Below are positions 1 to 10,162 of a DNA stretch of 64,000 nucleotides, in pieces. The notes below the pieces were generated by a model, which was given only the letters and a program-made list of their open reading frames with translations, was not told the origin of the DNA and did no database searches. The position numbers and the translations under genes were made by a program. Source of the DNA: Sediminibacillus massiliensis (GTDB lineage: Bacteria > Bacillota > Bacilli > Bacillales > Amphibacillaceae); contig NZ_LT732535.1 in NCBI RefSeq assembly GCF_900156915.1, positions 1,874,079 through 1,938,078 on the forward strand, given 5' to 3'. How positions within the stretch are numbered: position 1 is the first letter of the stretch; each line of letters opens with the position of its first letter.

Positions 1-1003
1 CTTCATTTTCGACTTTAGCATACTCTGTCACCAACCGATATGGCTCTTCATCCGGTTTGTCTATACCAAAGTAAGAAGTCCAATGACTCGGATAAATCAT
101 GGAAGAAATCACATCAACATTCGAAGATATTTTCGAAAAGTTTTGACCGATACCAGGCGTTTCCGGGATAGTTGCTGCATAGCCGAAAATATCTACTGAG
201 ACATCGACATCATAACTGGATAGTTCTTCCTTAGCGTGTGCAACGAAGTCTGTAACAGCCTGTACACGTTTTTTCACTTCGTTCGTGTCATCGTCTGCAT
301 ACTCTCCCTGATCGTATTCCAGCTCATCGTCCCTGTTTTCAAATCCTTCCGGAAAACGGACATAATCAAACTGTATTTCCTGAAATCCTAACTCTGCAGC
401 CTTCTTGGCCAATCCGATATTATAGTCCCAAACTTCTTTTTGAAAAGGGCTCACAAATGCTTCCCCTTTTCCATTTGTCCAAACCTCGCCATTTTGGGTG
501 AACGAGAGGTCTGGGCGCTCTTTTGCCAAGACGGAATCCTTAAAGACTACGATTCTGGCAATTGGATAAATCCCTTCCTCTTCAAGGCGCTCAAGGACCG
601 CTCTTGGATCTTTCACGAAGTTGGTCCCTATGTCATAATAAGGAGATCCTTCATCCAATTGAAAAGTTACATTTCCGTGATCTTCTTTCACATCGATGAC
701 CATCGCATTTAAATCCGTTGAATTTACCAGGTTAATCAACTTGTCGAACCGTTCTCCTCCGGCAGAGTTACCGGTTACATAAATCCCTCTGACAGCATCC
801 GGGTATTCAAAATCGAGTCCTGAATCATACGTGAACCTAACCATCCGTTCTGGTAATTCATAGGTTTCCAATGTCTTTTTGCTTTCATGATGTCTATTTG
901 CTTCTTTGGCATCTTCATCAGCTTCGACTGTAGTCGCCAATATCACGGTACCAAGAAAAAGTGCCGTTGCACCTGCCAACAACTTTTGCTGCAATTTCCC
1001 CAT
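1..1003 (-). CDS. Putative secreted glycoside hydrolase (DUF4015-like), 3' end cut by window
   Basis: Reading the minus strand from the ATG at 1003 gives an open frame to the window edge (about 334 residues), so the C-terminus is missing. The start follows a GGGAG site 11 bases upstream. Residues 1-26 look like a signal peptide (basic start, hydrophobic AGATALFLGTVILA, then VEA). The body reads like the TIM-barrel putative glycosidases of the DUF4015 type, with VRGIYVTGN, NAMVIDVKEDHG, IQFDYVRFPEG and VDIFGYA segments. It is probably exported and may act on a cell-wall or extracellular polysaccharide. The substrate cannot be told from sequence. Upstream lies the repeat-bearing intergenic region. 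Confidence 0.75.
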   Translation of the reverse strand, partial: MGKLQQKLLAGATALFLGTVILATTVEADEDAKEANRHHESKKTLETYELPERMVRFTYDSGLDFEYPDAVRGIYVTGNSAGGERFDKLINLVNSTDLNAMVIDVKEDHGNVTFQLDEGSPYYDIGTNFVKDPRAVLERLEEEGIYPIARIVVFKDSVLAKERPDLSFTQNGEVWTNGKGEAFVSPFQKEVWDYNIGLAKKAAELGFQEIQFDYVRFPEGFENRDDELEYDQGEYADDDTNEVKKRVQAVTDFVAHAKEELSSYDVDVSVDIFGYAATIPETPGIGQNFSKISSNVDVISSMIYPSHWTSYFGIDKPDEEPYRLVTEYAKVENE

Positions 1004-1194
1004 TTTTCATCAAACTCCCACAAGTATGTATTTATTTCTATTATAAAAGACATCCCTCATAGATGGGAACCCAGTTTACGTAATTTAACACTATTATCCA
1101 AATACCTTTTTTCAAAAATAATTAAACCTCTTTTTCAAAGGATTGGAACATTCACAATACCCATATAATGCGACATAACTTTAAAGTGACTTCC

Positions 1195-1900
1195 TCCCAT
1201 CCTTTTCTGATTGAGTGGTAGTCCAGCGCTGCGGAAAAATACTCGCTTTCCGTGGGGAACGCTTCAGCCTCCTCGGGAAAAGCGCCCTGCGGGGTCTTCA
1301 GACTGTTCCTTTCCCACTGGAGTCTCGCATTTTTCCGCAGCTTGGTATAGTTTTTGATTAGTGAGAAAAATCCTAAAATGTGTCTAACATGGGCACTTGA
1401 GTCGCATTCAATGCGGATTTTGCTAGAAATCATCCGCTTCTTAGGATTGTTTTTAGTTAATTGTTAGGGAATTGGAGAATGCGTATTCTTGACCTCAAAT
1501 TTAAGAAAATTACTAACAGCGAAGGCAGAACACGCAGACTCCTCGAAAATACAAACCAATTTTCTTGATGCGAAGCGATGCTGTCGGAGCTTTCCTTGTC
1601 CTATGGGAACAGCGAAAGGTCTTCGATGGGGCGAGTAATCGCAGTCCCACGTGTCCGAAGACCCCGAGTGATGGGTCTGCGTCTTCCAGTTAAGCTTCGT
1701 AGCAGATTCCTCGACCCATGGTTTTCGGTGGGACGAGGAATCGCAGTCCCAAAGGCAGCAAGGATGTTAATTCAAGTAGTCCCCTGGCTGAGGCCGTGCC
1801 CATGGAAAGCGAAGTGTTCTGGCGCATCGAGGCCATACCAGTCATTTATAATCAGAACGAGAGGAAGTCTCTTTATAGTGAATTTTCACTATGTCACAGT
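1195..1900. repeat. Composite palindromic repeat, copy A
   Basis: This long non-coding stretch is related along its length to 39515-39990, in the same orientation. Module 1 (1228-1341) is bounded by a perfect 13-base inverted repeat, GCTGCGGAAAAAT against ATTTTTCCGCAGC, and has a GC-rich interior. Module 2 (about 1512-1822) shares long runs with copy B, including GCGAGTAATCGCAGTCCCA and AAGACCCCGAGTGATGGGTC, and carries ACGCAGAC/GTCTGCGT arms. Copy A has about 60 extra bases near 1543-1602 and about 35 more near 1720-1760 relative to B. Open frames here do not resemble genes. The rest of 1004-2012 holds only the promoter region of the gene at 1003 and the opp terminator. Confidence 0.8.
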
Positions 1901-1954
1901 TTGCCTCATCTGTAAAGTTTCCAGATAACTAAACAGGTTTGTTATGAAGTAAAA

Positions 1955-1981
1955 AAAAGACCCTTTGCCAAAGGGTCTTTT
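1955..1981 (-). terminator. Terminator of the opp operon
   Basis: An 11-base perfect stem (AAAGACCCTTT/AAAGGGTCTTT) with a GCC loop is followed on the minus strand by a run of eight T. It lies 32 bases beyond the oppF stop. The plus-strand side also has T residues, so it may work in both directions. Confidence 0.9.
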
Positions 1982-2012
1982 AGAATCATATATATGTCAA
2001 CTACCGGGATTG

Positions 2013-2948
2013 TCAATTATCATTGTGTTCTTGTTTATAAGCTTCGAACTCTTTTGTTGTACACAATACCCAATGATCGGGGCTGATTTCTCTTAGCTCC
2101 GGTTCTTCACTAGTATCATGTTGACTTGGATCATAAGCCACTCTTTGGCGGTTCCGTTCATAGTCCGGATCCGGAAGCGGGATAGCAGACAACAACGATT
2201 TTGTGTAAGGATGAACTGGATTTTTATATAATTCATCACTATCTGCCAATTCAACAAGTTTACCAAAATACATTACACCGATTCGGTCACTGATATATTT
2301 AACCATGGAGAGGTCATGTGCGATAAATAGATAAGTTAAACCTTGTTCTTTCTGTAATTCTTTCAGTAAGTTTACAACCTGGGCCTGTATGGACACATCC
2401 AATGCAGAGATAGGCTCATCTGCAATGATAAATTCAGGATCTACTGCTAATGCCCGAGCGATACCAATTCGCTGACGCTGACCGCCACTGAATTCGTGTG
2501 GATAACGGTTGGCGTGTTCTTTGTTTAAACCAACTCTTTCCAATAATCCTTCCACACGGCGCTTTCTTTCGTCTGCACTCTTTGTCAGGCCGTGCACATC
2601 CAAACCTTCCGCAATGATATCCATAACAGTCATACGCGGGTTTAAAGAGGCGTATGGATCCTGAAAAATCATCTGCATTTTTTGGTTGAATTTTTTCAAA
2701 TCACTCGCAGATTTTTTTCCATGGACGTCTTCGCCATTAAACTTAACATTTCCGTCAGTTGCATCATAAAGTCTGATAATGGTTCTTCCAGTAGTAGACT
2801 TCCCACAACCTGACTCACCTACTAAACCGAATGTTTCACCTTTGTAAATATCAAAAGTGATACCATCTATGGCTTTTACTACGCTTTTTCTTCCCGTTTT
2901 AAAATGCTGCTTCAAATTTTTTACTTCTAACAGCTTTTCTTTACTCAT
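2013..2948 (-). CDS. oppF: Oligopeptide ABC transporter ATP-binding protein OppF
   Basis: This is a 311-residue ATPase subunit that powers peptide import with OppD. It has a Walker A GESGCGKSTTG near residue 45, the signature [15 protein letters not shown], a Walker B region FIIADEPISALD and a switch histidine in FIAHDLSMV. The C-terminal oligopeptide/dipeptide transporter extension ends in HWVLCTTKEFEAY. Its ATG overlaps the oppD TGA (ATGA), implying translational coupling. It is the last gene of oppABCDF and is followed by a strong terminator. Family and position are clear. Substrate range (oligo- versus dipeptide) is inferred from the oppABCDF arrangement next to trpS and yjbA. Confidence 0.95.
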   Translation of the reverse strand: MSKEKLLEVKNLKQHFKTGRKSVVKAIDGITFDIYKGETFGLVGESGCGKSTTGRTIIRLYDATDGNVKFNGEDVHGKKSASDLKKFNQKMQMIFQDPYASLNPRMTVMDIIAEGLDVHGLTKSADERKRRVEGLLERVGLNKEHANRYPHEFSGGQRQRIGIARALAVDPEFIIADEPISALDVSIQAQVVNLLKELQKEQGLTYLFIAHDLSMVKYISDRIGVMYFGKLVELADSDELYKNPVHPYTKSLLSAIPLPDPDYERNRQRVAYDPSQHDTSEEPELREISPDHWVLCTTKEFEAYKQEHNDN

Positions 2949-4009
2949 GATTTTTCACCTTCCTGTGCCTTACCGGAAACCGTCTGCGCAAAACCTTTCA
3001 TACGGCGTTGGACAGCAGCTGGCGGTTGTATATCCGGTGCATACTCATGCAATAACCATGTAGCTGCATAATGCGTATCGGATACTTGGAACATCGGTGG
3101 TTCCATTTCCTTATCGATTTCCAGTGCAAATTCGTTCCTTGGAGCAAAGGCGTCTCCTTTAGGAGGTTTCAACATGTCTGGCGGCGAACCAGGAATGGCA
3201 ACAAGATCGTCGTCGGTATTATCCAAGGTAGGCATGGAACCTAATAATCCCCATGTGTATGGATGTTTTGGGTTGTAGAAGATTTCATCTACTGTACCGA
3301 TTTCGACTATTTTACCGGCATACATAACAGCAACCCGATCAGCTACGTTGGCAACCACGCCCAAGTCATGCGTGATGAAAATGATCGAACTCTCTGTTTT
3401 CTTTTGAATATCTTTCATTAATTCAAGAATTTGCGCTTGAATGGTAACGTCCAAGGCCGTAGTAGGTTCATCAGCGATTAGTATCTTCGGATTACAAGCC
3501 AAAGCAATTGCAATAACAACACGTTGGCGCTGTCCACCTGAAAATTGGTGTGGATATTGATTAATCCTTTCAGCCGGCTGTGGTAATCCTACAAGTTCGA
3601 GTAGTTCAACAGCACGTTGTTTCGCCTGACTCTTGCTCATCTTTTGATGCTTAATAAGCCCTTCCATGATTTGGTTACCTATCTTCATGGTTGGATTAAG
3701 AGATGTCATCGGATCCTGAAAGATGGTAGAAATATCTTTTCCGCGAATCGCCTGCATTTGTTTCTCTTTCAGTTTAGTTAAATCTTTGCCTTCAAACAGG
3801 ATTTCTCCTTTTTTGATTCTTCCGGGTGGTGAAGGAATAAGACGGGCCAATGCTCTTGTAGTCACTGACTTACCTGATCCTGATTCTCCGACTATCGCAA
3901 GTGTCTCTCCTTTTTTCAAATCAAAGGAAACACCACGGACAGCTTTTACTTCTCCACCGTACGTATCAAAGGAGATGTGTAAGTCTTTTACTTCTAATAT
4001 ATTTTCCAT
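2945..4009 (-). CDS. oppD: Oligopeptide ABC transporter ATP-binding protein OppD
   Basis: This is a 354-residue cytoplasmic ATPase of the peptide importer. It shows a Walker [15 protein letters not shown] near residue 42, the signature [15 protein letters not shown], a Walker [15 protein letters not shown] and the H-loop FITHDLGVV. The C-terminal part carries the oligopeptide-transporter extension ([14 protein letters not shown]) and a further tail found in OppD/DppD proteins. A GGAGG lies 11 bases before the ATG. The oppC stop is 15 bases upstream and oppF overlaps by 4 bases. In Gram-positives this transporter also re-imports signalling peptides, which is relevant to the peptide regulator at 51.6-53.0 kb. 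Confidence 0.95.
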   Translation of the reverse strand: MENILEVKDLHISFDTYGGEVKAVRGVSFDLKKGETLAIVGESGSGKSVTTRALARLIPSPPGRIKKGEILFEGKDLTKLKEKQMQAIRGKDISTIFQDPMTSLNPTMKIGNQIMEGLIKHQKMSKSQAKQRAVELLELVGLPQPAERINQYPHQFSGGQRQRVVIAIALACNPKILIADEPTTALDVTIQAQILELMKDIQKKTESSIIFITHDLGVVANVADRVAVMYAGKIVEIGTVDEIFYNPKHPYTWGLLGSMPTLDNTDDDLVAIPGSPPDMLKPPKGDAFAPRNEFALEIDKEMEPPMFQVSDTHYAATWLLHEYAPDIQPPAAVQRRMKGFAQTVSGKAQEGEKS

Positions 4010-4024
4010 GTCAGCATCTGCCTC

Positions 4025-5173
4025 CTATTCACGCATCTTCGGATCTAACGCATCCCGAAGTCCATCTGCCAAAATATTAAAGCCAATCATGATTAATGAA
4101 ATGACGATCGCAGGGAAAATCATAATATGCGGGTTGATTTGAAGTGCTTTGAACCCTTCATTAATGAGTGTTCCAAGTGACGCCTCCGGTGCCTGAAGCC
4201 CTAGTCCGATAAAACTTAAGAAAGCTTCAAAGAAAATTGCTGAAGGAATGGTAAACATAGTGTTAACGATGATCATACCTAAAGTGTTAGGGATTAGATG
4301 TTTTGAAAGGATTCTTGTATTGGAAGAACCTAATGTTCGTGAAGCCAATACGAATTCCTGCCCTTTCAACTTCAGAATTTGCCCCCTGACAATCCGGGCC
4401 ATGCCCGTCCAACCGGTTATCGTCAAGGCAATGATGATAGCAATTATCCCGGGATCCAGGACCATAATCATTAAGATAACGACAACAAGGTTCGGTATCC
4501 CTACCAATATTTCAATAATCCGCTGCATGACATTATCTACTCTGCCACCGTAGTAGCCTGAAATACCACCATAAGCAACCCCGATCAACATATCGATGGC
4601 AGCTGCTACAAAAGCGATTAATAGTGAAACTCTTGTACCGTCCCATGTTCTTGTGAATAAATCACGGCCAAGTGTGTCCGTACCAAACCAAAAATATTGA
4701 TCTGTAATGCCTTTATCCTCATAAATGTGGTAATAACCTGTTACTTTTGCAGACTCTGGACTTCCGTCTCCCTCACTTTTTACATCGTAAGTGATAAACT
4801 CGTCATCAGTCTGTGTAAATCTGGACCTTAATCGTTCTTTAGCAGCCTCTACAGACGCCGCTTCATAGGTCTCCGATTTCGTTCCGTCCAAACGCAGCCA
4901 GCGGATCTCTTCTAATCCCTGAACACGTGGCGGAAGTTTCGATAATCCCAAATCCTGATCATTTGTTCCATATTGGTTGATATGTGGCCCAATGATAGCC
5001 ATTAATCCTATCAAAACTAAAACAACAATACCAAAAATGGCACCTTTATTTTTTCGTAACCTGATCCAGGCGTCCTGCCAGTACGTCAGGCTTGGACGTT
5101 GAATCTCTTCACTCTTCGCTTCATCTGTCTCAGCAGGTCTAAATAAATCTTTGTTTAATTTTTCTTTATCCAT
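4025..5173 (-). CDS. oppC: Oligopeptide ABC transporter permease OppC
   Basis: This is a 382-residue inner-membrane permease. An N-terminal cytoplasmic stretch is followed by a first membrane helix near residues 45-62. A large extracytoplasmic insertion of about 110 residues comes next, then the binding-protein-dependent transport domain with five further helices. The coupling-helix (EAA-type) region reads LASRTLGSSNTRILSKHLIPN. The long insertion between helix 1 and the permease core is typical of OppC proteins of this class. The ATG overlaps the oppB TAA by one base (TAATG), with a GGAGG site inside the oppB end. Confidence 0.94.
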   Translation of the reverse strand: MDKEKLNKDLFRPAETDEAKSEEIQRPSLTYWQDAWIRLRKNKGAIFGIVVLVLIGLMAIIGPHINQYGTNDQDLGLSKLPPRVQGLEEIRWLRLDGTKSETYEAASVEAAKERLRSRFTQTDDEFITYDVKSEGDGSPESAKVTGYYHIYEDKGITDQYFWFGTDTLGRDLFTRTWDGTRVSLLIAFVAAAIDMLIGVAYGGISGYYGGRVDNVMQRIIEILVGIPNLVVVILMIMVLDPGIIAIIIALTITGWTGMARIVRGQILKLKGQEFVLASRTLGSSNTRILSKHLIPNTLGMIIVNTMFTIPSAIFFEAFLSFIGLGLQAPEASLGTLINEGFKALQINPHIMIFPAIVISLIMIGFNILADGLRDALDPKMRE

Positions 5174-6102
5174 TAATCCTTACCTCCAGCCAGTCGAATC
5201 CGAGGGTCAATGATTCCGTAAAGTATATCGATAACCAAGATGATCAGGATGAAGAAAAAGGCGAAGAATAAAGTGGTTCCCATTATCATCGGGAAATCGT
5301 TCGTCATAATCGAAGTGACAAACTGTTCACCGATTCCCGGTATCGAAAAGATCTGCTCGATTACCAATGTACCAGTCATCAGACTTACTGCCATAGGCCC
5401 CATTACTGTGACAAGCGGAATTAACGCATTACGCAAGCCGTGTTTAAACATAAGGGCAGTGTTGTTTATACCTTTCGCTCTTGCCGTAACAATATAATCA
5501 GAACCCAATACTTCGATCATTTCCGTTCTCAAGAATCTCGCCGCGATTGCCAGCGGGAATATTGCCAGGGCAATAGTCGGCATAATGGTATGTGTAGGTC
5601 CTTCCCAGAAGGCAATTGGCAGCCACCCTAGTTGTACACCTACAAAATACTGCAGCAAACCAGCGAATATAAAGGACGGTATTGAAATCCCGATAACCGA
5701 AACTACGTTCGCCGTGTAATCAACCCATGAGTTATTTTTAACAGCTGCCACCAAACCCAGCAGCATTCCGATAATGGTTCCTATTATCAAAGCCTGTGCC
5801 CCTAAGTGTGCGGAAACAGGAATTCTGTTAAGCAAAATGTCTGTTATAGGCTGGTTATTAAGCTGGAATGATACACCTAGATCACCTTGTGCCAAATTTC
5901 CTAAATATCTTAAATACTGAACAGGTACAGGGTCATCCAACCCGTACTTCTCATACAGGATTTCTAACTGTGCTTCCGATAGTTTCTCTTCCGCTTTCAT
6001 AGGAGAACCCGGCAGCATTTTCATCAGGAAAAAGGAGAATGTCGCTATAAGCAGCAAGGTTATGAGCATGTATATGAGTCGTTGTAATAAATACCTAACC
6101 AT
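5173..6102 (-). CDS. oppB: Oligopeptide ABC transporter permease OppB
   Basis: This is a 309-residue permease with an N-terminal membrane helix (YLLQRLIYMLITLLLIATF). The OppB-family motif MLPGSP follows, then the BPD-transport domain with the coupling motif YIVTARAKGINN and the end DPRIRLAGGKD. The chosen ATG at 6102 (MVRYLLQ) has AGGAGGG seven bases upstream. A longer frame beginning at 6135 lacks a good site. It pairs with OppC to form the translocation channel. A terminator-like hairpin separates it from oppA, so it probably gets less transcript than the binding-protein gene. Confidence 0.94.
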   Translation of the reverse strand: MVRYLLQRLIYMLITLLLIATFSFFLMKMLPGSPMKAEEKLSEAQLEILYEKYGLDDPVPVQYLRYLGNLAQGDLGVSFQLNNQPITDILLNRIPVSAHLGAQALIIGTIIGMLLGLVAAVKNNSWVDYTANVVSVIGISIPSFIFAGLLQYFVGVQLGWLPIAFWEGPTHTIMPTIALAIFPLAIAARFLRTEMIEVLGSDYIVTARAKGINNTALMFKHGLRNALIPLVTVMGPMAVSLMTGTLVIEQIFSIPGIGEQFVTSIMTNDFPMIMGTTLFFAFFFILIILVIDILYGIIDPRIRLAGGKD

Positions 6103-6170
6103 CCCTATCCCTCCTATTCTTTTAATATATCTCAATGTTCAAATAATTCAGTAAACCTTCATAAAATGGA

Positions 6171-6209
6171 AAAAGAGAGTATATGCCAATTTTCTGGCAG
6201 TACACTCTC
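6171..6209 (-). terminator. Intra-operon attenuating hairpin between oppA and oppB
   Basis: On the minus strand GAGAGT-TACTGCCA pairs with TGGCATATACTCTC around an AGAAAAT-type loop, followed by TTTTT. It sits about 50 bases after the oppA stop and before the oppB ribosome site. Leaky terminators after solute-binding-protein genes are a common way to make binding protein in excess of permease. Confidence 0.8.
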
Positions 6210-6256
6210 CTCTCCTCTACCAAAGAGGTATGAAACTGTCTCATACTATGATGTTT

Positions 6257-7975
6257 TTACTCTTGGATATAAGCCCATTTGTATGAGAAGTCTGCCCCCA
6301 TTGGATTGAAGTGAACGTCTTTAACAGATGGTCTCCATAGGTACGCACGAGAACGTTGGTACAATGGAGCGATCGCTGCATCTTCCATAAGCACTTTTTC
6401 AGCTTCAAGGAAGTTGTCGAAGCGAGCTGGCAAGTCTGTTAATAGATCATTGTTAGCTTCACTGATTAGTGAATCATATTCTTCATTGTTATAGTTCATT
6501 GTCATATATGGGCTGTCAGAAGTCCACATATTCAACCATGTGCTTGGGTCAAGGTAGTCAGGACCCCAGCCAGAGTTTTGGATGTCATAGTCAGAAGCTT
6601 CATCTCTTGCAATACGCTCTTCGAAAGGTACTGAAGAGATTTCAATAGTCAAACCTTCAAGGTTTTCTTCCAATTGGTTCTTGATATAAGCATCCATGTC
6701 TGTAGCAGTTTCAGTGTCACCGCCAAGGTAGCGAAGTGTAATTGAATCTACACCAAGCGCATCAAGGCCGGCTTGCCAGTGTTCTTTAGCTGCTTCTTTG
6801 TCTTCAGTAAGCAAGTCACCATTAAGATCACGGAAGTCTTCTCCGCTTTCAGGGTGTGTACTGAAGTCTGTTGGCACAGCCCCAGTTGATGGGATAGATC
6901 CATTTGCAAGAATAACATCAACCAAGTCCTGTTTGTTGATAGACATTGCAATTGCTTTACGGATATCTTGGTTAGCTAATGCTTCATTAGCTTGGTTCAT
7001 TTTCAAGTAGAACAATGTAGGTTCTGGAAGTGTTTTATAATCTTCTGTACCAGCATATTGTTCAACAAATTCAGCAGTCAGACCGGCACGGTCGACTTCG
7101 CCTGTTTCATAAAGGTTTACAGCAGTACTTGTTTCTTTAACAACACTAACATTGATTTCTTCTAATTGTACTGTTTCAGCATCCCAATAGTCTTCGTTTT
7201 TAACCAAAGTCCATTGTTCGTTAGCTGTCGGATCCCAGTCTTGAAGGACGAAAGGTCCGTTATAAATAAGGTTTTCAGAAGTCAAAGCATAGTCATCGCC
7301 TTGTTCTGTAACAAAATCTTCATTCATTGGTAAGTAAGTACCGAAAGTCAACAAGCTATGGAAATATGGAACAGGCTTTTCCAAAGTGATTTCAAGTTCG
7401 TAGTCGCTTACAGCTTCTACGCCCAATTCATCCACTTCAGCTTCTCCATTGTTGATAGCTGTTGCGTTTTTCAAAACGTCATTCATCATGAATGGACCGT
7501 ACTCAGATCCTGTATCAGGATTGATAGCACGTCTCCATGCAAATACGAAATCGTGGGCAGTTACAGGGTCACCGTTTGACCATACTGCATCTTCACGAAG
7601 TTTAATGTTCCAAGTCGTACCATCTTCACTAATTTCCGGGTCCCCTTCAGCGATTCCAGGAACTGGAGTTGCGTCAGGTCCAAGACGGTAAAGTCCTTCC
7701 ATTGTAGATCCTAAGAATTGGAAAGCAACCGCGTCAGTAGCATGAGATGAATCCATTGTCGGAATTTGAGAAGATTCAAGGATGTTAAGCACTTGCTCAC
7801 CGCTTGCTTCTCCTTCAGTGCTCTCGCCGCCTTCTTCAGTTCCTTCTTCCGTTGTGTTCTCAGCGTCATCTGTACCGCCTGTTTCTTCACCGGAATCTGA
7901 GCCGCCGGAACAAGCTGCAAGAAACACACTAAGTACTAATGCCATTACCAGCAATAGCCAATTTGTCTTTCTCAT
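6257..7975 (-). CDS. oppA: Oligopeptide-binding lipoprotein OppA
   Basis: This is a 572-residue extracellular solute-binding lipoprotein (SBP family 5). The start at 7975 has GGGGAGG upstream and gives MRKTNWLLLVMALVLSVFLAAC, a lipoprotein signal with lipobox L-A-A-C. A low-complexity acidic Gly/Glu/Thr linker spans residues 24-60. The binding-protein fold follows, with typical DFVFAWRRAINPDTGSEYG and YNGPFVLQDWD segments. The protein is markedly acidic, in keeping with a salt-tolerant host (inference). It captures oligopeptides for OppBCDF. A TATAAT -10 and a CodY-like box precede it. Confidence 0.95.
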   Translation of the reverse strand: MRKTNWLLLVMALVLSVFLAACSGGSDSGEETGGTDDAENTTEEGTEEGGESTEGEASGEQVLNILESSQIPTMDSSHATDAVAFQFLGSTMEGLYRLGPDATPVPGIAEGDPEISEDGTTWNIKLREDAVWSNGDPVTAHDFVFAWRRAINPDTGSEYGPFMMNDVLKNATAINNGEAEVDELGVEAVSDYELEITLEKPVPYFHSLLTFGTYLPMNEDFVTEQGDDYALTSENLIYNGPFVLQDWDPTANEQWTLVKNEDYWDAETVQLEEINVSVVKETSTAVNLYETGEVDRAGLTAEFVEQYAGTEDYKTLPEPTLFYLKMNQANEALANQDIRKAIAMSINKQDLVDVILANGSIPSTGAVPTDFSTHPESGEDFRDLNGDLLTEDKEAAKEHWQAGLDALGVDSITLRYLGGDTETATDMDAYIKNQLEENLEGLTIEISSVPFEERIARDEASDYDIQNSGWGPDYLDPSTWLNMWTSDSPYMTMNYNNEEYDSLISEANNDLLTDLPARFDNFLEAEKVLMEDAAIAPLYQRSRAYLWRPSVKDVHFNPMGADFSYKWAYIQE

Positions 7976-8001
7976 GAAGTAAATGACCTCCCCTAAGATT
8001 A

Positions 8002-8016
8002 AATTTTCTAATAATT
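8002..8016. promoter_or_regulatory. CodY-like box upstream of oppA
   Basis: AATTTTCTAATAATT matches the CodY consensus AATTTTCWGAAAATT at 13 of 15 positions. It lies between the probable oppA -10 (TATAAT on the minus strand near 8045) and the oppA ribosome site, where binding could block transcription. Peptide transporters are classical CodY targets in Bacillus. Binding itself is inferred. Confidence 0.5.
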
Positions 8017-8303
8017 TGTGCAGATACTTCATCCACAAGTGAAATTATACAAGTTTTCTTACTATTTTGCATTATTTTTTTTACATAAATTTTAATAAAC
8101 CGCTTAAACATTACATTAGGATGACGTAAAATAGTTCTTTATGCCTATTCGTTTTAAACCTTCTATACCCTCATTTTTTATTCTTACACCACCAATTTAT
8201 AGGCGGAAAGTTGTCATTATTTCTTACAAGAGTGGAAATGGGAGCCATTCTTTTATCACCTTTTTTATTCATGCTATAATACGGATTATCTATCTATAAG
8301 GTT
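8017..8303. promoter_or_regulatory. Divergent promoter region between oppA and the DUF3899-like gene
   Basis: On the minus strand a TATAAT near 8045 with a weak upstream -35 would drive oppA. On the plus strand TATAAT at 8275-8280, about 24 bases before the GTG of the next gene, would drive that gene. The middle is AT-rich. I see no gene or strong hairpin in it. Confidence 0.45.
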
Positions 8304-8684
8304 GTGGACGAATTGGGTTTTCTAAGTAATAAGTGGTTTTTTCTTATCATAAATGTACTAACCAGCTTCATTATTTTCTTTTTTGTAGCACCCCCATTTA
8401 ACTTGCAGACTTTTATCGATGTTCTTTTTTATATAGCAATCGCCTATTTGGTGCTGGGGTTGTTCTTCTTTGTTCTTAAGGGCGGTTTTTTTGATGGTGT
8501 CAGTTTCGGTTTCCGGAAGGTGATCCACAGTTTCCGGAGGCATAATGACTATTTGGAAGAATTAAAGGAGAAGCCAATGCCTTCGGACAAGATAGGATCC
8601 TCCTTCTTAAGATTTTTGTTTTTTCAAGGCATCTCCCTGTTCATCATTATGGTCGTCCTGTTGTTTGTCTATTATGCAGGCTGA
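8304..8684 (+). CDS. Small membrane protein, DUF3899-like
   Basis: This is a 126-residue protein starting at GTG with AAGG just upstream. It has three hydrophobic segments: residues about 10-30 (WFFLIINVLTSFIIFFFVA), 36-58 and 105-124. A basic cytoplasmic stretch lies between the second and third (GFRKVIHSFRRHNDYLEELKEK). The layout resembles the DUF3899 family, a small uncharacterised membrane family common in Bacillaceae. It stands alone between the divergent opp operon and the trpS T-box. No function can be assigned. Confidence 0.7.
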   Translation: MDELGFLSNKWFFLIINVLTSFIIFFFVAPPFNLQTFIDVLFYIAIAYLVLGLFFFVLKGGFFDGVSFGFRKVIHSFRRHNDYLEELKEKPMPSDKIGSSFLRFLFFQGISLFIIMVVLLFVYYAG

Positions 8685-8735
8685 ATAGACTTGCAAAAAC
8701 AGCGGTAATTTACTATAATCCAGTTACAAACAACT

Positions 8736-8998
8736 GAAAATGATGCGATGAAAAAGATAAGTACATGTTCCCTCTGGTTTATAGAGAGCCTGTGTTCGGT
8801 GGAAACAGGCACCAAGGAGTCATGGAATTGGGCTTTTGGAGTAGTGGCCGGCTTTGAGATACTGTCTGCCGCCGTTTCCAGGCGTTAACTGGAGCCTATC
8901 GGCAATAAGTTGGCCTTTTTATGAGGCAACAAGGGTGGCACCGCGGTTCATTCGTCCCTTCTATAGAAGAAGAGGAGAATGAATTTTTTTTGTTATAA
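8736..8998 (+). promoter_or_regulatory. T-box riboswitch controlling trpS (tRNA-Trp)
   Basis: The near-invariant T-box AAGGGTGGCACCGCGG lies at about 8930-8945. It is followed by a terminator with GTTCATTC against GAATGAAT arms and a run of eight T ending near 8995. Upstream is a stem I region with a loop-E-like AGTA (about 8760) and an AGAGAG bulge. A GAAT-TGG segment at 8825-8831 has TGG as the likely specifier, fitting tRNA-Trp and the downstream trpS. Uncharged tRNA-Trp should favour the antiterminator. The specifier assignment is from inspection, not a fold. Confidence 0.9.
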
Positions 8999-9115
8999 AA
9001 AAATTTTAACCAAGCCACCTGGTAACCACTTCGAGCCATTTTTGGCACTGGAAGCGGGGTATTGCCTGGTCCGTCAATTCCAAGGTTTTTCATGCACAAA
9101 AAAATGATGAGGTGA

Positions 9116-10114
<999 letters not shown>

Positions 10115-10122
10115 ATAAGCTA

Positions 10123-10162
10123 AAAAAGCGAGGCCGTCCTTTCGGAAGCAGCCTCGCTTTTT
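10123..10162. terminator. Bidirectional terminator between trpS and yjbA
   Basis: AAAAAGCGAGGC pairs perfectly with GCCTCGCTTTTT around a 16-base loop. T tracts on both strands let it serve the two convergent genes. It touches the yjbA stop codon. Confidence 0.9.

Noticed and set aside
1228-1341. CRISPR-like or attachment-site interpretation of the inverted repeat
   Set aside because: There is one palindrome per element rather than a series of spaced direct repeats, with no cas genes, integrase or tRNA nearby.
1152-1928. Open frames of 65-116 codons within the repeat region on both strands
   Set aside because: They lie in palindromic repeat sequence shared with 39.5-40.0 kb, have no plausible RBS or domain, and are not kept open in the second copy.
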